A DNA stretch of 64,000 bases from Micractinium sp. NFX-FRZ (lineage: Eukaryota; Chlorophyta; Trebouxiophyceae; Chlorellales; Chlorellaceae). Position numbers and translations under genes: made by a program. Below the pieces are notes generated by a model. That model saw only the letters and a list, made by a program, of their open reading frames with translations. It was not told the DNA's origin and searched no databases. Below, in pieces: positions 34,087 through 46,200 of this stretch. The stretch covers positions 106,352 to 170,351 of the forward strand of contig JAPTJF010000081.1 of assembly GCA_029339195.1 (NCBI GenBank), written 5' to 3'. The first letter of the stretch is position 1. Each line of letters begins with the position of its first letter.

Positions 34087-34155
34087 TATCTGTATTATAT
34101 CAGAGTGATTAGCTGGAAATAAACTGCAATTGTATGGATTGATCAATGAGGACAA

Positions 34156-37100
34156 ATGAATGGGGGCCTAGTGGCACCGCAGGCCGCATGGCCTCCATGC
34201 GGCGCCCTGCGCATGCGCTGGCCGCCAATTCTTGTCAACGCCCCAACTCACAGCCCGCAGTCCCGCGCTCCTCGCGCTGTCGCAGCATTCACAGGCATGG
34301 TATTCGTGGTCTATTCGCACGGGGCCCTGCCCCAGTGCGAGGGCCTGCCCGCGCCGCCTCGGGCAGCGGCCTCGGCCTGGGAGCTGGCCGCAGCTGCAGA
34401 GCAGGCCCGCCCTACGCTGCCTGCGTTCTGCGTACTGGGAGCCAGGCGGCCCAACGACCTGGGCGATCTCGGCGGCACGTTCAAACATTTCGCGGCGGGG
34501 CTGACCACCAACAGCGCCGCCACCGCAGCAGCAAGGCAGGAGGCTGCCGAGCCGCCGCGCTCGCTGCGCAGCCTGGTGGGTCCTGCAGACGCACTGCCTC
34601 TGCAGCCGCAGGCGATGCAGCCAGCCACTCCTGGGTCTCACGAGCCCCCAGCGGTGCCCGCCTTCCTGCTCCTGCGCCGCCGCCAGCTCTACGACCATGA
34701 CTGGCAGCAGCCTGCGGGCTCTACTCTAGATGTGCCCTGCCTGCCTGGAGCCACCAGTGCCGACCTCACGGTGCTTGAGCCGGTGCGTGGGAGGGGTGGT
34801 AGCGGCATGTACATGGACGCTGCGCTGCCCAGGGAATGCTCTGGTGTCGGCGGGTGCACGCAAGCTGGCCATGCTGTCGGCTGCCTCACCAACAGACAAG
34901 TGGCATCCTGTGACTGCAGGGAGGCCTCTTCAGCGCTGTCATGCGAGATTGCGAGGTGGAGCCGCAAGCGGTGCCCCCAGAGCCGCCGCTGGATGGAGAG
35001 GTGTGTGTTGCATGGAGGGTTGAGGTGGCTCTGCTTGCCCACCTGTGTCTTGCCTGTGCTTGCCCAGGAGTGCCTGAGACGTACCCACCTGTGCACCCAG
35101 TTGGGATTTCTGGTTGGCCCTTTACTTTGCAGAAGTATCGCTGGCGGCCCAACCTGCTGCCAGCCTGCCAACCTGGCAACGGTGACGCAGCGGCCCCCAG
35201 CAGCCGAGAGCCGTTCAGCCTGCTGGACTGCCTGCTGCTTGTTCAGGCAGAGGAGCAGCTGCCAGCTGCAGCAGAAGCCTCCCCACCACTGCTGGATGTC
35301 CCGCTGCTGCCACGCTGGTGGCAGTCGTGCACCCACAGAAGCAGCGGCAGCCTGCGGTGCCAGCTGGGGCAGCTTGCCGCAGAGAGCTGGGGCCAGCCAG
35401 CAGCTGCAGAAACAAATGTGGGCTTCACCACGCTGCAGGATCTTGCGCCATGCAGCCCCCAGGCAGTCAGCAGCGCAGGGCCAGCAGCGCAGCACCTGGC
35501 TGGGCCCACTCCGATGCAGCTGGCTGAGCGCCGCCTGCCGTCTGCTCTGCCTGGATTCCTTGCAGCAGCCAGGCCAGCAGCAGAGGCAGGAGCAGGCGCC
35601 GCTGCCTCGCCAGCAGCCGTCCAGCTGTTCACCCTGCAGGCACCCGTGCTGCCTGCCCTGGCCGGCGCAGCGCGCCCAGCGGGCCCCCTGCTGGGAGCGC
35701 CCTTGGCGGCCTTTGCCTCCCTGCTGCTCCAGCCGGTGCAGGTGCCCCAGGCTGCGGCAGCACCCACCTTTGTGCCTGCCGGCTGCGAGCCAGTCAGCCT
35801 AGCCAGCCTGGTTGCCCAGGACATGGTGCTCGAGGAGGGAGGCCTCATGCTGCCTGCAGTGCTGATCCAGGAGGGTGGGGAGGAGCATGCTGAGGGGGCA
35901 GGCAGCGGCCAAGCCGGCCTGTCAGGTGAGCGATTGGGTGCTGCCTGGGAGCAGCATGCAGGCGGTTAAAGTGGACATTTGAGGCCGGGAGAGCCTCCCG
36001 TGCCATTTCGCCAGCGCAGTCGTAAGTGCTGGCATCCGAGCGCAGGCGCCTGGCATTAACAGCACTCACAGCATCCCACTCCTTGGCTTTCTTGCACCCA
36101 CAGGTGCTGGCATGCTGCACCTCATCCAGTCTGAGTGCGGCTGCAAGCCCTCCAACAGCGCCCATCTTGCACTGTACCTGGACTGGTAAGCACGGGACGA
36201 GGAGGCCTTGCACTGCTTCGTTCCGTGTGGGTGTGCTGCGCAACCCACATGCAGAGGCCGACTGCAGTGGTGCCTTGATTCACACCCTCCCTCCATGCCC
36301 CCACTACACGTTGCTGCAGGTCGCTCTCCTCTCAGCAGGCCGCAACCCGGCCTCCGGAGCTGGCTTCCGCCCTGTGCAGCATGCAGCGCCAGCTACTGCC
36401 CCAGCCAGCTGCACCCTGTGCAGCAGCGGCGGCAGCAGCAGCCAGCCGTGCAAAGCAGCACCGGGCAGCGCTCATCCAGCAGGTGCAGGCACCCTGGCCA
36501 AGAGGGGCCGGCCAGCAACAGCAGCTGCCAGCCCCTCAGGTGGTCGCAAGGCTGCCTGTGGGCAACGGCGGCAGCACCACACCACCCGCACACAGGCAGC
36601 CTGTGGCTTCCATGCCTGGCCAGAAGCAGAAGCAGGCTGGTGCTGTGGGCAGGGCAGACGGCAGGCCGCCACCTGCCAAGCGAGCCAAGCGGGTGGGAGG
36701 TGCTGCAGATGGCATGCAGTACTTCCTGCAGCTGCAGCGGGGCAAGCCTGGAGCAAAGGCTGGCGAGGCCGCTGGCAGAGGCGGTGCCGGCGCTGGTGCA
36801 GCCTCCCCTGCCGCCGCAAGCAGCTGCAGCAGCGCTGGCATGGCTGCGGCTCTGGAGCAGCATCATCAGCGTGCCTCCACCACTGTGCACATGGTGGAGC
36901 TGCCACCCACGCATGCCCAGCTGCTGCAGCTGCTGCGGGAGGACGAGGCGCGGCTGGTGCGCAGCGCCCCGGCCCCTGGGGTGGCCCCGGAGGCTGCTCG
37001 CTCTGAGTTCTTGTCGGTGGACGTGGTGCAGCGGGCGCTGGAGCAGGCAGCAGGTGGGATGCGGAATGGGCAGTGGGACGGCAGCGCAGTGCAGACGGGC

Positions 37101-40100
37101 TTGCAGGAGATGAGCGGTGCTTTGCAGGGTGGGCAGCCTGTGGGATGTATGCTCATTGCTGTGGCGATTTGTGGTGCACAGTGCACTGATTGGGGACTTC
37201 ATTCCCTTGCTGCAGGCAAGCCCGGCCAGCGCGACCTGCTGAGGGTGTATGCTGCGATGGCAGGTGCGTGAGAAGTGTGGGTCCCATTGGTCTGCCGGTG
37301 TGCACTTGCATGCGTGCCGCCGGTGTCCAGCACATCTTCTCGTTCAGCTAGCCTCAGCTCCACCCTGTGCTGTGCCGTGCTGTTCCTGCAGTGATCCGCC
37401 AGGCCGCCAGCCAGCTGGTGCACCATGGCATCTGCTGCGCCCACATGTACCTCGAGCAGAGCCAGGCGGAGCTGCCGGGCCTGCTGAACGCAGTCACTGC
37501 CGCCCGTGAGCTGCGCACGGCACACCAGAAGGCAAGTGCACAGCCGCAGCGCACATGCTGGGTGCAGGGCGGTCATGGCTGGTCAAATGAAGTGCTGCAA
37601 AGTGGCACCCCATGTTCTGCGCCCGCGTCTGCCTTTCTGCCTTGCGGAGGGGGTAATTTGGGTTCTTGTTGCGGATCCCTCTCCCCTCTCTCGTGCAGGT
37701 GCTAGCGGGCCAGCTGGAGGACTCTCCCAAGCAGGCTGCCCTGCAGCGCGTGCTGGCAGGCATCGCCACATGCTCACCTGTGAGAACGGGGCATGTTCAG
37801 TTTTGCAAAGCTTGCTAACGCCACTAAGGAGGCTCGCATGCCGATCCGTTGCCACCTCAAAACATCAGCAGCCCTCCAATCGCTTAGCAAATTGAACTTC
37901 TCAATGCACCTCTCTCACAAAGCAGGGGACCAAGTGCTGCATCATTGGCCATCCCCAGACCTTCTTCACCCTGTACCGCCCAGCCCTGGACAGCGGGCAG
38001 CCAGGCGGGCGGATCTGCCAGCTGGACCGGGAGGGCCGCCTGCTGGCTGGGGCCACCGCAGGCAAGCCCCTGGCAGAGGCTGTGTTAGCAGCGGCTGCCA
38101 GCGCAGGCTGCCTGCTGGTGGGAGCTGAGCTGGCAGCTCGGGAGGGCTTCCCCTTCTCTGCTTTCCAGGCAGTGGTGGTGTATGCCTCCGAGCCGGGCAG
38201 CCGGGCTGGGCTGGAGGCTCGGTTGGCAGGGGCGCAGTGCCCGCTGCACTTCCTGGAGGCGGCACCAACCGCCCAGCAGGCACAGCACGGGCAAGCGGCA
38301 GCAGGAGGCCGCATGCAGCTGCCTCCAGCGGCGGCAGCTGCAGACCCAGCGGTAGCACAGAAAGGTGGGGCAGCCAGTGTGGTGCATGCCGCTCGACCTG
38401 TAATGGCGCCAGCGGTGCAGCCGGCCAAGCTGGACTGCCCAGTCATCATCTCATCCGACCCCCGGCGCCCCATCAGGCAAGGCGCGGCCTGATGTCATGC
38501 TCCCGCCCTGCATGCTGCCAATCACTGCTTATCGGCTGGGTGGCCGACCAAGCATTGGACGACCTGCTCAGTGCAACTGCCTGTTCGTTGCCTTGCCAGC
38601 TGCCCGTGCAGCCTGAACCTCACAGATGCGCAGCTGCCAGGGCTTTGCCCCCTCCCAAACTTCTCCCTCCCAAACCGTCCACTGCCAAATTCCCCCCAAG
38701 GCCGCCAGCTGCACGAGGCAGTGCTGGGCTTCCGCCACTTGTATCCCTCCCATCATCTCCATCCCAGCTTCCCCCCAACTTGCACACTGCAGGTACCGCC
38801 GCCAGCTGTACGAGGCCGTGCTGGGCGTGGAGCGGGAGGGCGGCGCAGTGGTGGAGCGCCGCCTGAGCCTGGTGGATGTTGTGCTCTCACCCTCGGCGGG
38901 CGTGGTCATCTGTGACAACAGCACCAGCAAGCTGGTGAGGGGCCCCGGCAGATTAGGGGAGCAGCAGAGGGGAGGGCGGTTCACAGGGTGTATGGCTGGT
39001 CAGGTTGGACCGAAGCAGCAGCAGATGCCTGATATGAAGTCACAACCCGCTGGCCCTGCTCTCCCCTCTCCTGGGGCCGGCGACACATGTAGCTGGCGCC
39101 ATGCGGTGCGCCTCATCCATTTCCGTGCTGCTTGCAGGAGTTTGATGCTTTCCTTGCTGCACTGGACCCTGTGCTGGCCCGCCTCAGCTACGCCTTCTCC
39201 CGCCTGGTGCTGGTCTGCGAGGGCTCCGCTGGCTTCCAGGCACAGGTGGGCCTCAGAACGGGTCTGCAGCAGGCACTGGCACTTGCGTGCAGGTGCTGGA
39301 TGCATATGTCTGACTGACCTGACAGTGGGCTGCCCTGCTGCCATATGGATGGTCTGCCCCTGACAGCCCCCTTATGCCGCTGCATATGTGTCGCTGCCCC
39401 CCTGCAGGTGCTGTGCGGCACTGAGCGGCTGCTGGCGCTGGGGCGTGGCTATGGGCTGCACCTGCAGTGCCATGTCACCACCAGCACCGGGGCGACAGCC
39501 GCCATCGTGGGGAGCGTGACTCGCGCCTGGCTGGTGCAGTGGCAGGCTGCCGACCCGGGGCTGCACTATGCCGTGCCTGAGCTGCCCACTGAGGAGGAGA
39601 CGTTCCTCACGAGGTACAGTTTGGGGAAAGATGGCGCGGGCAAGAGCAGCAGTGCAGGGTAGAAGGCGGAAAGAGCTCCTGAGCGCTTCATCAGCCTGAC
39701 TCACGCTGCAGCTTGCTGATGCGACTGCTGACTCCTCAGCACTCTGCTGAAGCCTTCAGCCGGGCTTAAGCCGGGCTTCACGCTGCCTCCTCTGCCACCA
39801 CGTTGCAGGTTTTACTCCATCAACCCGCACACCGCGGCCCTGCTCATGTCGCTCGGCCTGCCTCTGCACCAGCTGCTGCGCCTCAACTCCCTCAACCCGC
39901 TCCAGGTGCAGTACATGCTGCCCTGCCCTGCCCTGCCCTGCTGCGACATGCTTCTCCTAAGAGTACTGAGGAGTGTCTGCCAATACAGCTGCCCCCATCC
40001 CATCAACCCTTGCCTCCAGCCCCTCCTTGGCCCTGATCCACAGGTGCCTCGCGCACTGAGCCTGGTGCCCCGGCACTGCCTGGAGCTGCTGTCCCAGTGC

Positions 40101-42389
40101 GCCTCCCACGGGGTGCCAGTGCTGGGCATCCCCACTGGCTCAGGTGGGCATGGGCATGGGGGTTGCAGTGGGAGAGCTGGCTGGCTCGTGGCCACTTCAC
40201 CGACTGTGAGGAAAGCTCTCAAACCTCAAGTTCTGATGCACGCAACTGCGCCTCCGTTTGCTATGTCTGGAATGCAGTCATGCAGCATGGCAGCTATGCG
40301 CAGGAGGCTGAGGTGCCAGCGCTGCCTGCTGCCACGCCTCCCAAGCGGCTGCTGCCGGCAGGGGTGGGAGGTTATGCGTCACCCGCCCAGGGCAGCACCA
40401 TGCCCAACGTCTGGCAGCAGCACGCTGCGATGGCAGAGGGGGCGGCGGCAGGCGGGGCTGGCTACGGCCTGGGCCAGCACCACCAGCATGCCCACCTGCA
40501 GCCCCTGCAGCAGCTGTATATGCCGCAGGCTGGGGCCGTCCAGCACCCAGATTATGGGCTTCCAGACCAGCATGGGTTTGGGGGCAGTGAGCCTGCTGCC
40601 TATCTCACTGACCAGATCACAAAAGGCCAGCAGCAGCGGCAGCAGCAGAAGCCGTGGGGAGGCAGCGGCTACGAGTCATATGTGCACATGGATGATGAGG
40701 TGATTCTGGCCTGCAGGGTGCAGTATGGTGTACCTTGGTGGGTGTGCGTGCTGGCAGCAGGTTCGCCGACAGCTCCACCTGTGCATGTATTCCCTGTGCA
40801 CGCACATGCTGCCATCCTTGCTGGACCTACAAGTGTGTATACTTTCCCCCGTGTCAATGTTCCGCCTGCCAGGTGTACCGCCGGGGCATGCAGCTGATGC
40901 AGACGCGCATTGACGGGCAGCCAGGCGCTGCTGGCATGGAGGCGCAGCACGCTTCGGCTGCAGTGGCAGCTGCCTGGGGGCATGACCAGCAGGCCCTGCC
41001 GGGCCGACAGCCTCCACAGCAGCAAATGACAAATGGGCAGAGACTTCAGCCCCAGCCTCCCCAGCAGCAAATGGAGTGGATCTCGCAGCAGCAGCTGTAC
41101 CAGCAGCAGCAGCAGCAGCAGGAGCAGCTGTACCGCCAGCAGCAGCAAGAACAGCTGTACCAGCAGCAGCAGCAGCAGCTACTGATGCAGCAGCAGCAGG
41201 AGCAGGTTTTGCGCCAGCGGCAGGCAGAGGCAGACGCATTCCCAGACATGCCGCCACCAGAGTGGGATCAGGGAGGGCTGGGTGTGGGCGGTGCCAACCA
41301 GCAGCAGCACATGTGGCTGAGTGGCCAGCAGCAGCAGGCGGCCGCCCTTTGGCAGCAGCAGCAGCAGCAGCAGCAGCTTCAGCTGTCCAACCATGCACCC
41401 GCCCCCAGGGCCTCCGTGCCTCATGCATATGGCGGCGATGCAGCATACCTGCAGGACCCACATGCGCAGCTGCTGGCTCAGCGCCAGCGCCAGCTGGGAG
41501 CCGGCTGGCAGCAGCAGGGGGAGGGGCAGCAGGTGGACGAGTTTGGGGTCAGCCTTGTTGCTGCCAGCCTGTCAGATGACGAGAGCGAGAGCAACGCTCG
41601 AGCCGGCAGCCGAGCCAAGCTGCCCCTGCCTGCTGAGCAGCACCCGCAGGCGCAGGCGTGGCGCCAGTCGCTGCTGCCGCCCAGGCCGGGCGGGGTGGCA
41701 GGCTTTGCGCAGGCAGCGCTGCCTGCGCCTGGAGGGCTTGCTAACCCAGCTGGGGGCGGCCTCATGGGCGCCTTCCTGGGCAGCCGCACGCGTGACTTCT
41801 CCGTGCCTCGCCTGACGCCGCAGCGCCAGTATCAGGGGCTGGAAGCAGGGTGAGCTGGCAGCTGGCTCAGCCTTGGGCCTTGCGCCTGCACACTCACCCT
41901 GCAGCGCTGCTGGTGAACCGCCCCTTACCGTTGCTCTGCATGCACGCATGCATCTGGCGCCCGAGCCTAACACCTATGTGGTCCCGCCCTTTTGCACTGC
42001 ACAACGCAGTCCGCCCTTTTGCATTGCACAACGCAGTGCCGACCTAGCTGAGGCACTGAACGCCTGCCTGTATTGCCCCTTACACACTCCTTCGTGCTTC
42101 TGTGCTGTGCAGTGACGACCTGAAGGACGGGCACCCGGCAGCGCCCGGTCCCAAGCGCCAGCGGGGCGCAGCCGCCGTCGTCTCTGCGACGCCTCCACGG
42201 ACCAACAGCAGCAGTGATGACGGGCACATGAACCTGCTGCGCCCGCCAGCAAAGCGGGGCGGCGGCGGGGGAGGTGGTGGTGGAGGAGGCGGGGGGTACC
42301 GGCGCGGTGGCGGCTGGGGCGGCGGCCGGTGGCGCGGGGGCAGGGGTGGGCGCGGTTTGGGCAGCAACAAGCCCAGCAGGGCCTGGTGA
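34156..42389 (+). CDS. SHOC1: SHOC1/ZIP2-like meiotic crossover protein (XPF-like)
   Basis: Seventeen exons join in phase into about 1,821 residues: 34156-34782, 34920-35000, 35133-35925, 36104-36185, 36320-37053, 37216-37263, 37392-37531, 37699-37779, 37926-38476, 38793-38934, 39138-39245, 39408-39613, 39809-39905, 40044-40143, 40278-40699, 40873-41849, 42113-42389. SHOC1/ZIP2 forms an XPF-ERCC1-like complex with PTD/SPO16 that stabilises class I crossover intermediates. The match rests on exons 9-14: IISSDPRRPIRYRR-LYEAVL, VERRLSLVDVVLSP, LVLVCEGSAGF, ERLLALGRGYGLHLQC, and an HhH-like SINPHTAALLMSLGLP. The XPF nuclease ERK.D signature is absent, as in SHOC1. N- and C-terminal parts are low complexity, with a poly-Gln region (about 1470-1590) and a terminal RGG/Gly box. 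The N-terminal start is uncertain. Introns 7 and 9 appear to use GC donors. Confidence 0.85.
38701..38740 (+). repeat. Decayed copy of the 5' end of SHOC1 exon 10
   Basis: GCCGCCAGCTGCACGAGGCA followed by GTGCTGGGC copies exon 10 (GCCAGCTGTACGAGGCCGTG, from 38799), about 97 bp upstream. It diverges where CTTCCGCC replaces GTGGAGCG. Confidence 0.9.
41085..41395 (+). repeat. CAG-rich tract encoding poly-Gln in SHOC1
   Basis: Several (CAG)4-9 runs separated by LY/EQ codons give Q-rich protein. The frame stays open and the tract is exonic. Confidence 0.9.
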
Positions 42390-42485
42390 GCACCACAGTG
42401 CCAGCGGTCCAACCGCATTAGGTGCTGCATCAAATGCATGCGTAAGGGAGTGATGATGGGCGTAGGCGGGGATGGGGCTTCCCCT

Positions 42486-42490
42486 TGTAA
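42486..42490 (+). terminator. Putative TGTAA poly(A) signal for SHOC1
   Basis: TGTAA, 97 nt after the stop codon. Confidence 0.6.
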
Positions 42491-42670
42491 TGAACTCAGT
42501 GCAGTCGTGGCATAGGCGGAGCAGGCAGGGGCACAGTTTCTGAAACGGGCTACACTCCTCAGAGCTGGTGGCTTGTGAGCTCCATGCTGTGAGGCACGCT
42601 TTGATACCGACCAATATGTTGTGCTGGCCGACAGCTCTGCGGAGAGAAGCTGTTGAGCGGTGAGCTTATT

Positions 42671-42675
42671 TTACA
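42671..42675 (-). terminator. Putative TGTAA poly(A) signal for F-box/WD40 gene
   Basis: TGTAA on the minus strand, about 567 nt after the stop codon. Confidence 0.4.
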
Positions 42676-43174
42676 GCACGGCGCATCTAAATGCAGCACA
42701 GGGCATGCTAGTTTCAATGGCGAACAGGATAGGAGAAAGCCGAGGGGGCGGCGGCGGGAAAGCGTGAGGCATGATCGATAGGTAAGAAAATTGAAGGTGC
42801 TCAAATAAGGCCACGAGGGCATGGACTTGCCCGGAGGCGGGCACGCTAGGGTACAAGAGACAAGTGAATCGACATATATATAGAGACGCAGATGCGGGCT
42901 ATGGAGGGTGCAGACATACAGGGCTCCAGGCGCAGAACAGGCTGCTTGAGCCACGGCTGCGTTATTACTGCCATGGCAGGTTGAGCATGGAATTGACCAA
43001 AGAATGAAGCACGCACGTATGCATCGCTGACAAAAAAATGAAAAAGAGGTGACACGGGTTTGGTGCAAACATGATACAGCACTGCCAGGTGGCCGGCCAA
43101 GCAATGGCGGCTCGTGAAAACAGCGCATGGGAGGCAAGGTGCCAGTGTGGCAGCCAGAGCGTGGTGGTTGTTTC

Positions 43175-43262
43175 GAGTCGTCACTGCCAGAGGCAGGAGC
43201 AGGGGTGCCGGTGCGGCAGAGCCTGGTGTCCCTGCTTCGTGTCACCACTGCCAGAGGCAGAG
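43175..43262 (-). repeat. Partial copy of the last-exon end of the F-box/WD40 gene
   Basis: TCACTGCCAGAGGCAG at 43181 repeats the stop-codon segment (CCACTGCCAGAGGCAG, 43245), 64 bp further into the 3' UTR. Flanking GTTTCGAGTCG and GCTTCGTGTCA also match. Confidence 0.7.
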
Positions 43263-46200
43263 GTTGCCGTCAAAGGAGCCCGACAGCGCGGCATCGCCCT
43301 GGCAGGACACGCGCGTCACTCGGTCGGTGTGCCCCGTGAACTTGTGCAGCACCTGCAGAGGGGAGGAGGGAGGATAGAGGACCCGTTGGTGCTTGCCCTT
43401 CATTCAAGAGAGGTTGAAGGCGGCTAGAAAGAAACTTCCTGGGCGTGTAGCCCTTTAGCTCACGAGGCACCTAAAGGATGGCAGGGGGGTGGAGGGAGGC
43501 AGGGCGCGTAACGCTGACGCTGCTGTGTGCAAGGAGTGTGGATCAGCGCCTCAGCAAGAGACTGGAAGCAGTGCGGGGTGTATGCACGCATGTATGCACG
43601 CATGTATAGGGTGCTGTGCTGTGATCCACCACCCTCAGGTCGACGCTGCCCTGCGGCTGGCCCACAAATGCCCCGCAGCAATTGTGCTGGCGTTATACAC
43701 ATGCACCTGCACCTGGCGCCGGCTTGGCATGCTGGTGCCCCAACTGACCTGCATCTGGCGGCGGTCGATCACATAGATGCTCCCATCAAAGCAGCCGGCC
43801 ACGAGGTATCGTGCGTCCACTCTGGCGGCCAGACCACCAATGGGGTACACATTGCTGCACAGCAGGAGGACGGCTCAGGGCAGAGGGAGGGCGCAGGGAG
43901 TGGGCAGGCGGGCAGGCGGCCAGCCAGGCAGCGGGCAGGGCGCGGCTGGGCTGGCCCCAAGGCGTGCACACATGCGTTGGCAATAATACGTCCGGTGCCA
44001 GGGCAGCTGGCACTCCGTAGAGCGCGCTGTGCATGTTCTCCCCTGAAGTGCACGATGTGCATGCTGCGGGGCGTGCATGCAGTAGATGCGAACAGGGCGT
44101 CAATAGCCAGCGCATGGCAGCACAAACAGTGCAGGCGTGGCACCAGAGGTGGCAGCAGTGGCAGCTGCAGCAGCAGAAGGCAGCCGGCTCACTCTGGCTC
44201 TACGCTGCTCACTTCCACCATGCCCACACGCGCGCCCGCCCGTGCGTCCCACACACACACGGTGCTGTCGGTGGCACCAGTGGCCAGGACATTGAAGTCG
44301 TCTGAAGGCAGGGAAGGCAAGGAGCGCAGAGTGGGGGTGGGGCAGACACAGCTTTCTGGCAAAGGCCGGCAATAGCAGCAGCAAAAGTAGTGGCAGCAGC
44401 AGTGGCGGCAGCAGCAGCCGCAGCAGCAGCAGCCGCAGCCGCAGCAGTGGCAGCGATACACAAGTTTACCCAGCACCGGTGTCACCCAGCCTTCCGGCTG
44501 CTGCAAGGCCCACCCTCCCTGCCTCTTTGGCTCTGCTCACCCTGCAGCGGCACCACGTTCCAAACCCAGCCCAGGTGCCCCTCCATGCGCGTCACCACGC
44601 TGCACCGCTCCACATCCCACACCTTGACCTGCAGGCAGGGTCCAGGGGAGCGGTGGGTGCATGGTGAATGGACAGGCAGGCAGGGCAGGTTGGGCAGGGG
44701 AGATGGGCAGGCACAACAAGGCATCAGGAACGCACCGGCAGCCAAGGCACCGCGGGAAGCGGAAGCGGCGCATCAGCCAAGCTGCAAGGGCGCCGCGCTC
44801 TAGCAAAGCTCAGGACAACGGCTGGCTGGCTGGGAGTGCAGCCCAGCTGCCCCTCTCGCGCCCAATGCCAGGCACGGGCCTGGACGGAAAGCAAGCAGGC
44901 AGGAGGAAATGAGGAAGAGGCGCACCTGCCGGTCGTTGCCTCCGGACAGCAGCACCTGGCAGTCGGGGCGCAGGCGGGCAGCGCACACCGGCGGCGGCAC
45001 CGCCTCCCCGCTGGCGTTGTCTGCCATGGAGGCGGCAGGCGCCAGCGTCCTCGGCTGCCGCCCGGCCGCCCCCGTGCCGCTGCTGCCGGAAGGCTCGCCG
45101 TCCTGCAAAGAGGTCGTGTTGCATGTGCGCGAGTTGCTAAGCGCACACAAACATGACGGGAGGTGCAAGTACTCCCGCATCAGCTGCTGCTGCTGCTGGT
45201 CTCACGGCTGCCCAGGCCACTGCCCAGGCCCCCCAGCCGCCCCCAGCTGGCCCCGTAGCTGCGCCGCAGCTGCTCGGCCGCCCACCCGGCCGCCCGCCCG
45301 CCCCCGCCCACCGGCAGGCGCCACAGCTTGATGGTGCCGTCGAACGACGCCGTGGCTGCCATGCTGCCCTGAGTGTCTGCAGTGACACAGGCCCCCTGGT
45401 GCCCCGCCAGTATGTAGTCTGTCTGCAGCGTGTACCCGGCGCCCAGCGGCGGCAGGCGGGAGGGGTCCCCCTCTGCCGAGTACTTGAGGTTGGTGGTCTC
45501 ACGCAGCTGCAAGGGAAGGTGCGGGAGAAGGGTTCCATGGCCATGCAGGCAGGCAGGCAGGCAGGACGGGAGGCAGGCGGGCTGGTGACTGCACTGCAGC
45601 ATTGTTAAGCCAGGCGAGCATGCATGCATTCGGGCCTGGCAGGCACGCCCCGGCCACAGAAACGGCAGCACAGCAAGCGCACCAGCCAAGCGCTGACATT
45701 GCTCCAGTCCACTGGTGGGGAGGTCCCCTGGCTGGCACGGGAGCGGGGCAGGGTCGCGCTGCCCCCGCTGCTGCCGGAAGCTGCGCCGGCAGCGCCGTCA
45801 GTGATGCCGAGGCCGCCGCCCACGTCCACCCCACCCTCTGCGAGGCGGGCCACCGTTTCTGCCCGCCCTGGCGGGCTGCTGCCTGAGCGGGCGGGGGACC
45901 TGCGGCCGCCGCCAGCGGCATGGTAGCCCCCAGCCTGAATGACCGCAACTGCTTCTGCACGGGAAGAGGCACGCCTGCCCGGGCTGCTGCTGCCGCTGCC
46001 GTCGTCGCTGCTGCCGCGGCCATCGTCGCTGCTGCCGCTGCCGCCGCTGCGGCTGCCGGTGCCACCCGCTGCTGCCGGCAGCGTTGCAGCCGTCCCTTGG
46101 GGTGTTCCTGCTCCTGCTTCTGCTCCTGCTGGTGCGGGTGCTGCGGCGGCGGCGGCTGCCGATGTGTCGTGCCTGCTGTGGTCACGCCAGGGGCCATCTT

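Larger units (their letters stand above)
42390..43241. other. Convergent intergenic region (SHOC1 / F-box gene 3' ends)
   Basis: This AT-richer stretch holds both 3' UTRs. TGTAA on the plus strand is at 42486 (97 nt after the SHOC1 stop) and on the minus strand at 42675-42671. Near its right edge lies a partial copy of the F-box gene's last exon. Confidence 0.5.

Noticed and set aside
35133..37053. Numerous long minus-strand open frames inside SHOC1
   Set aside because: They are shadows of high-GC third-position bias; the plus-strand exons alone keep phase and show conserved motifs.
45103..45311. Extension of F-box gene exon 5 through an open Gly/Arg-rich stretch
   Set aside because: All later donors are in the wrong phase for exon 6; only the donor at 45311 gives an in-frame join.
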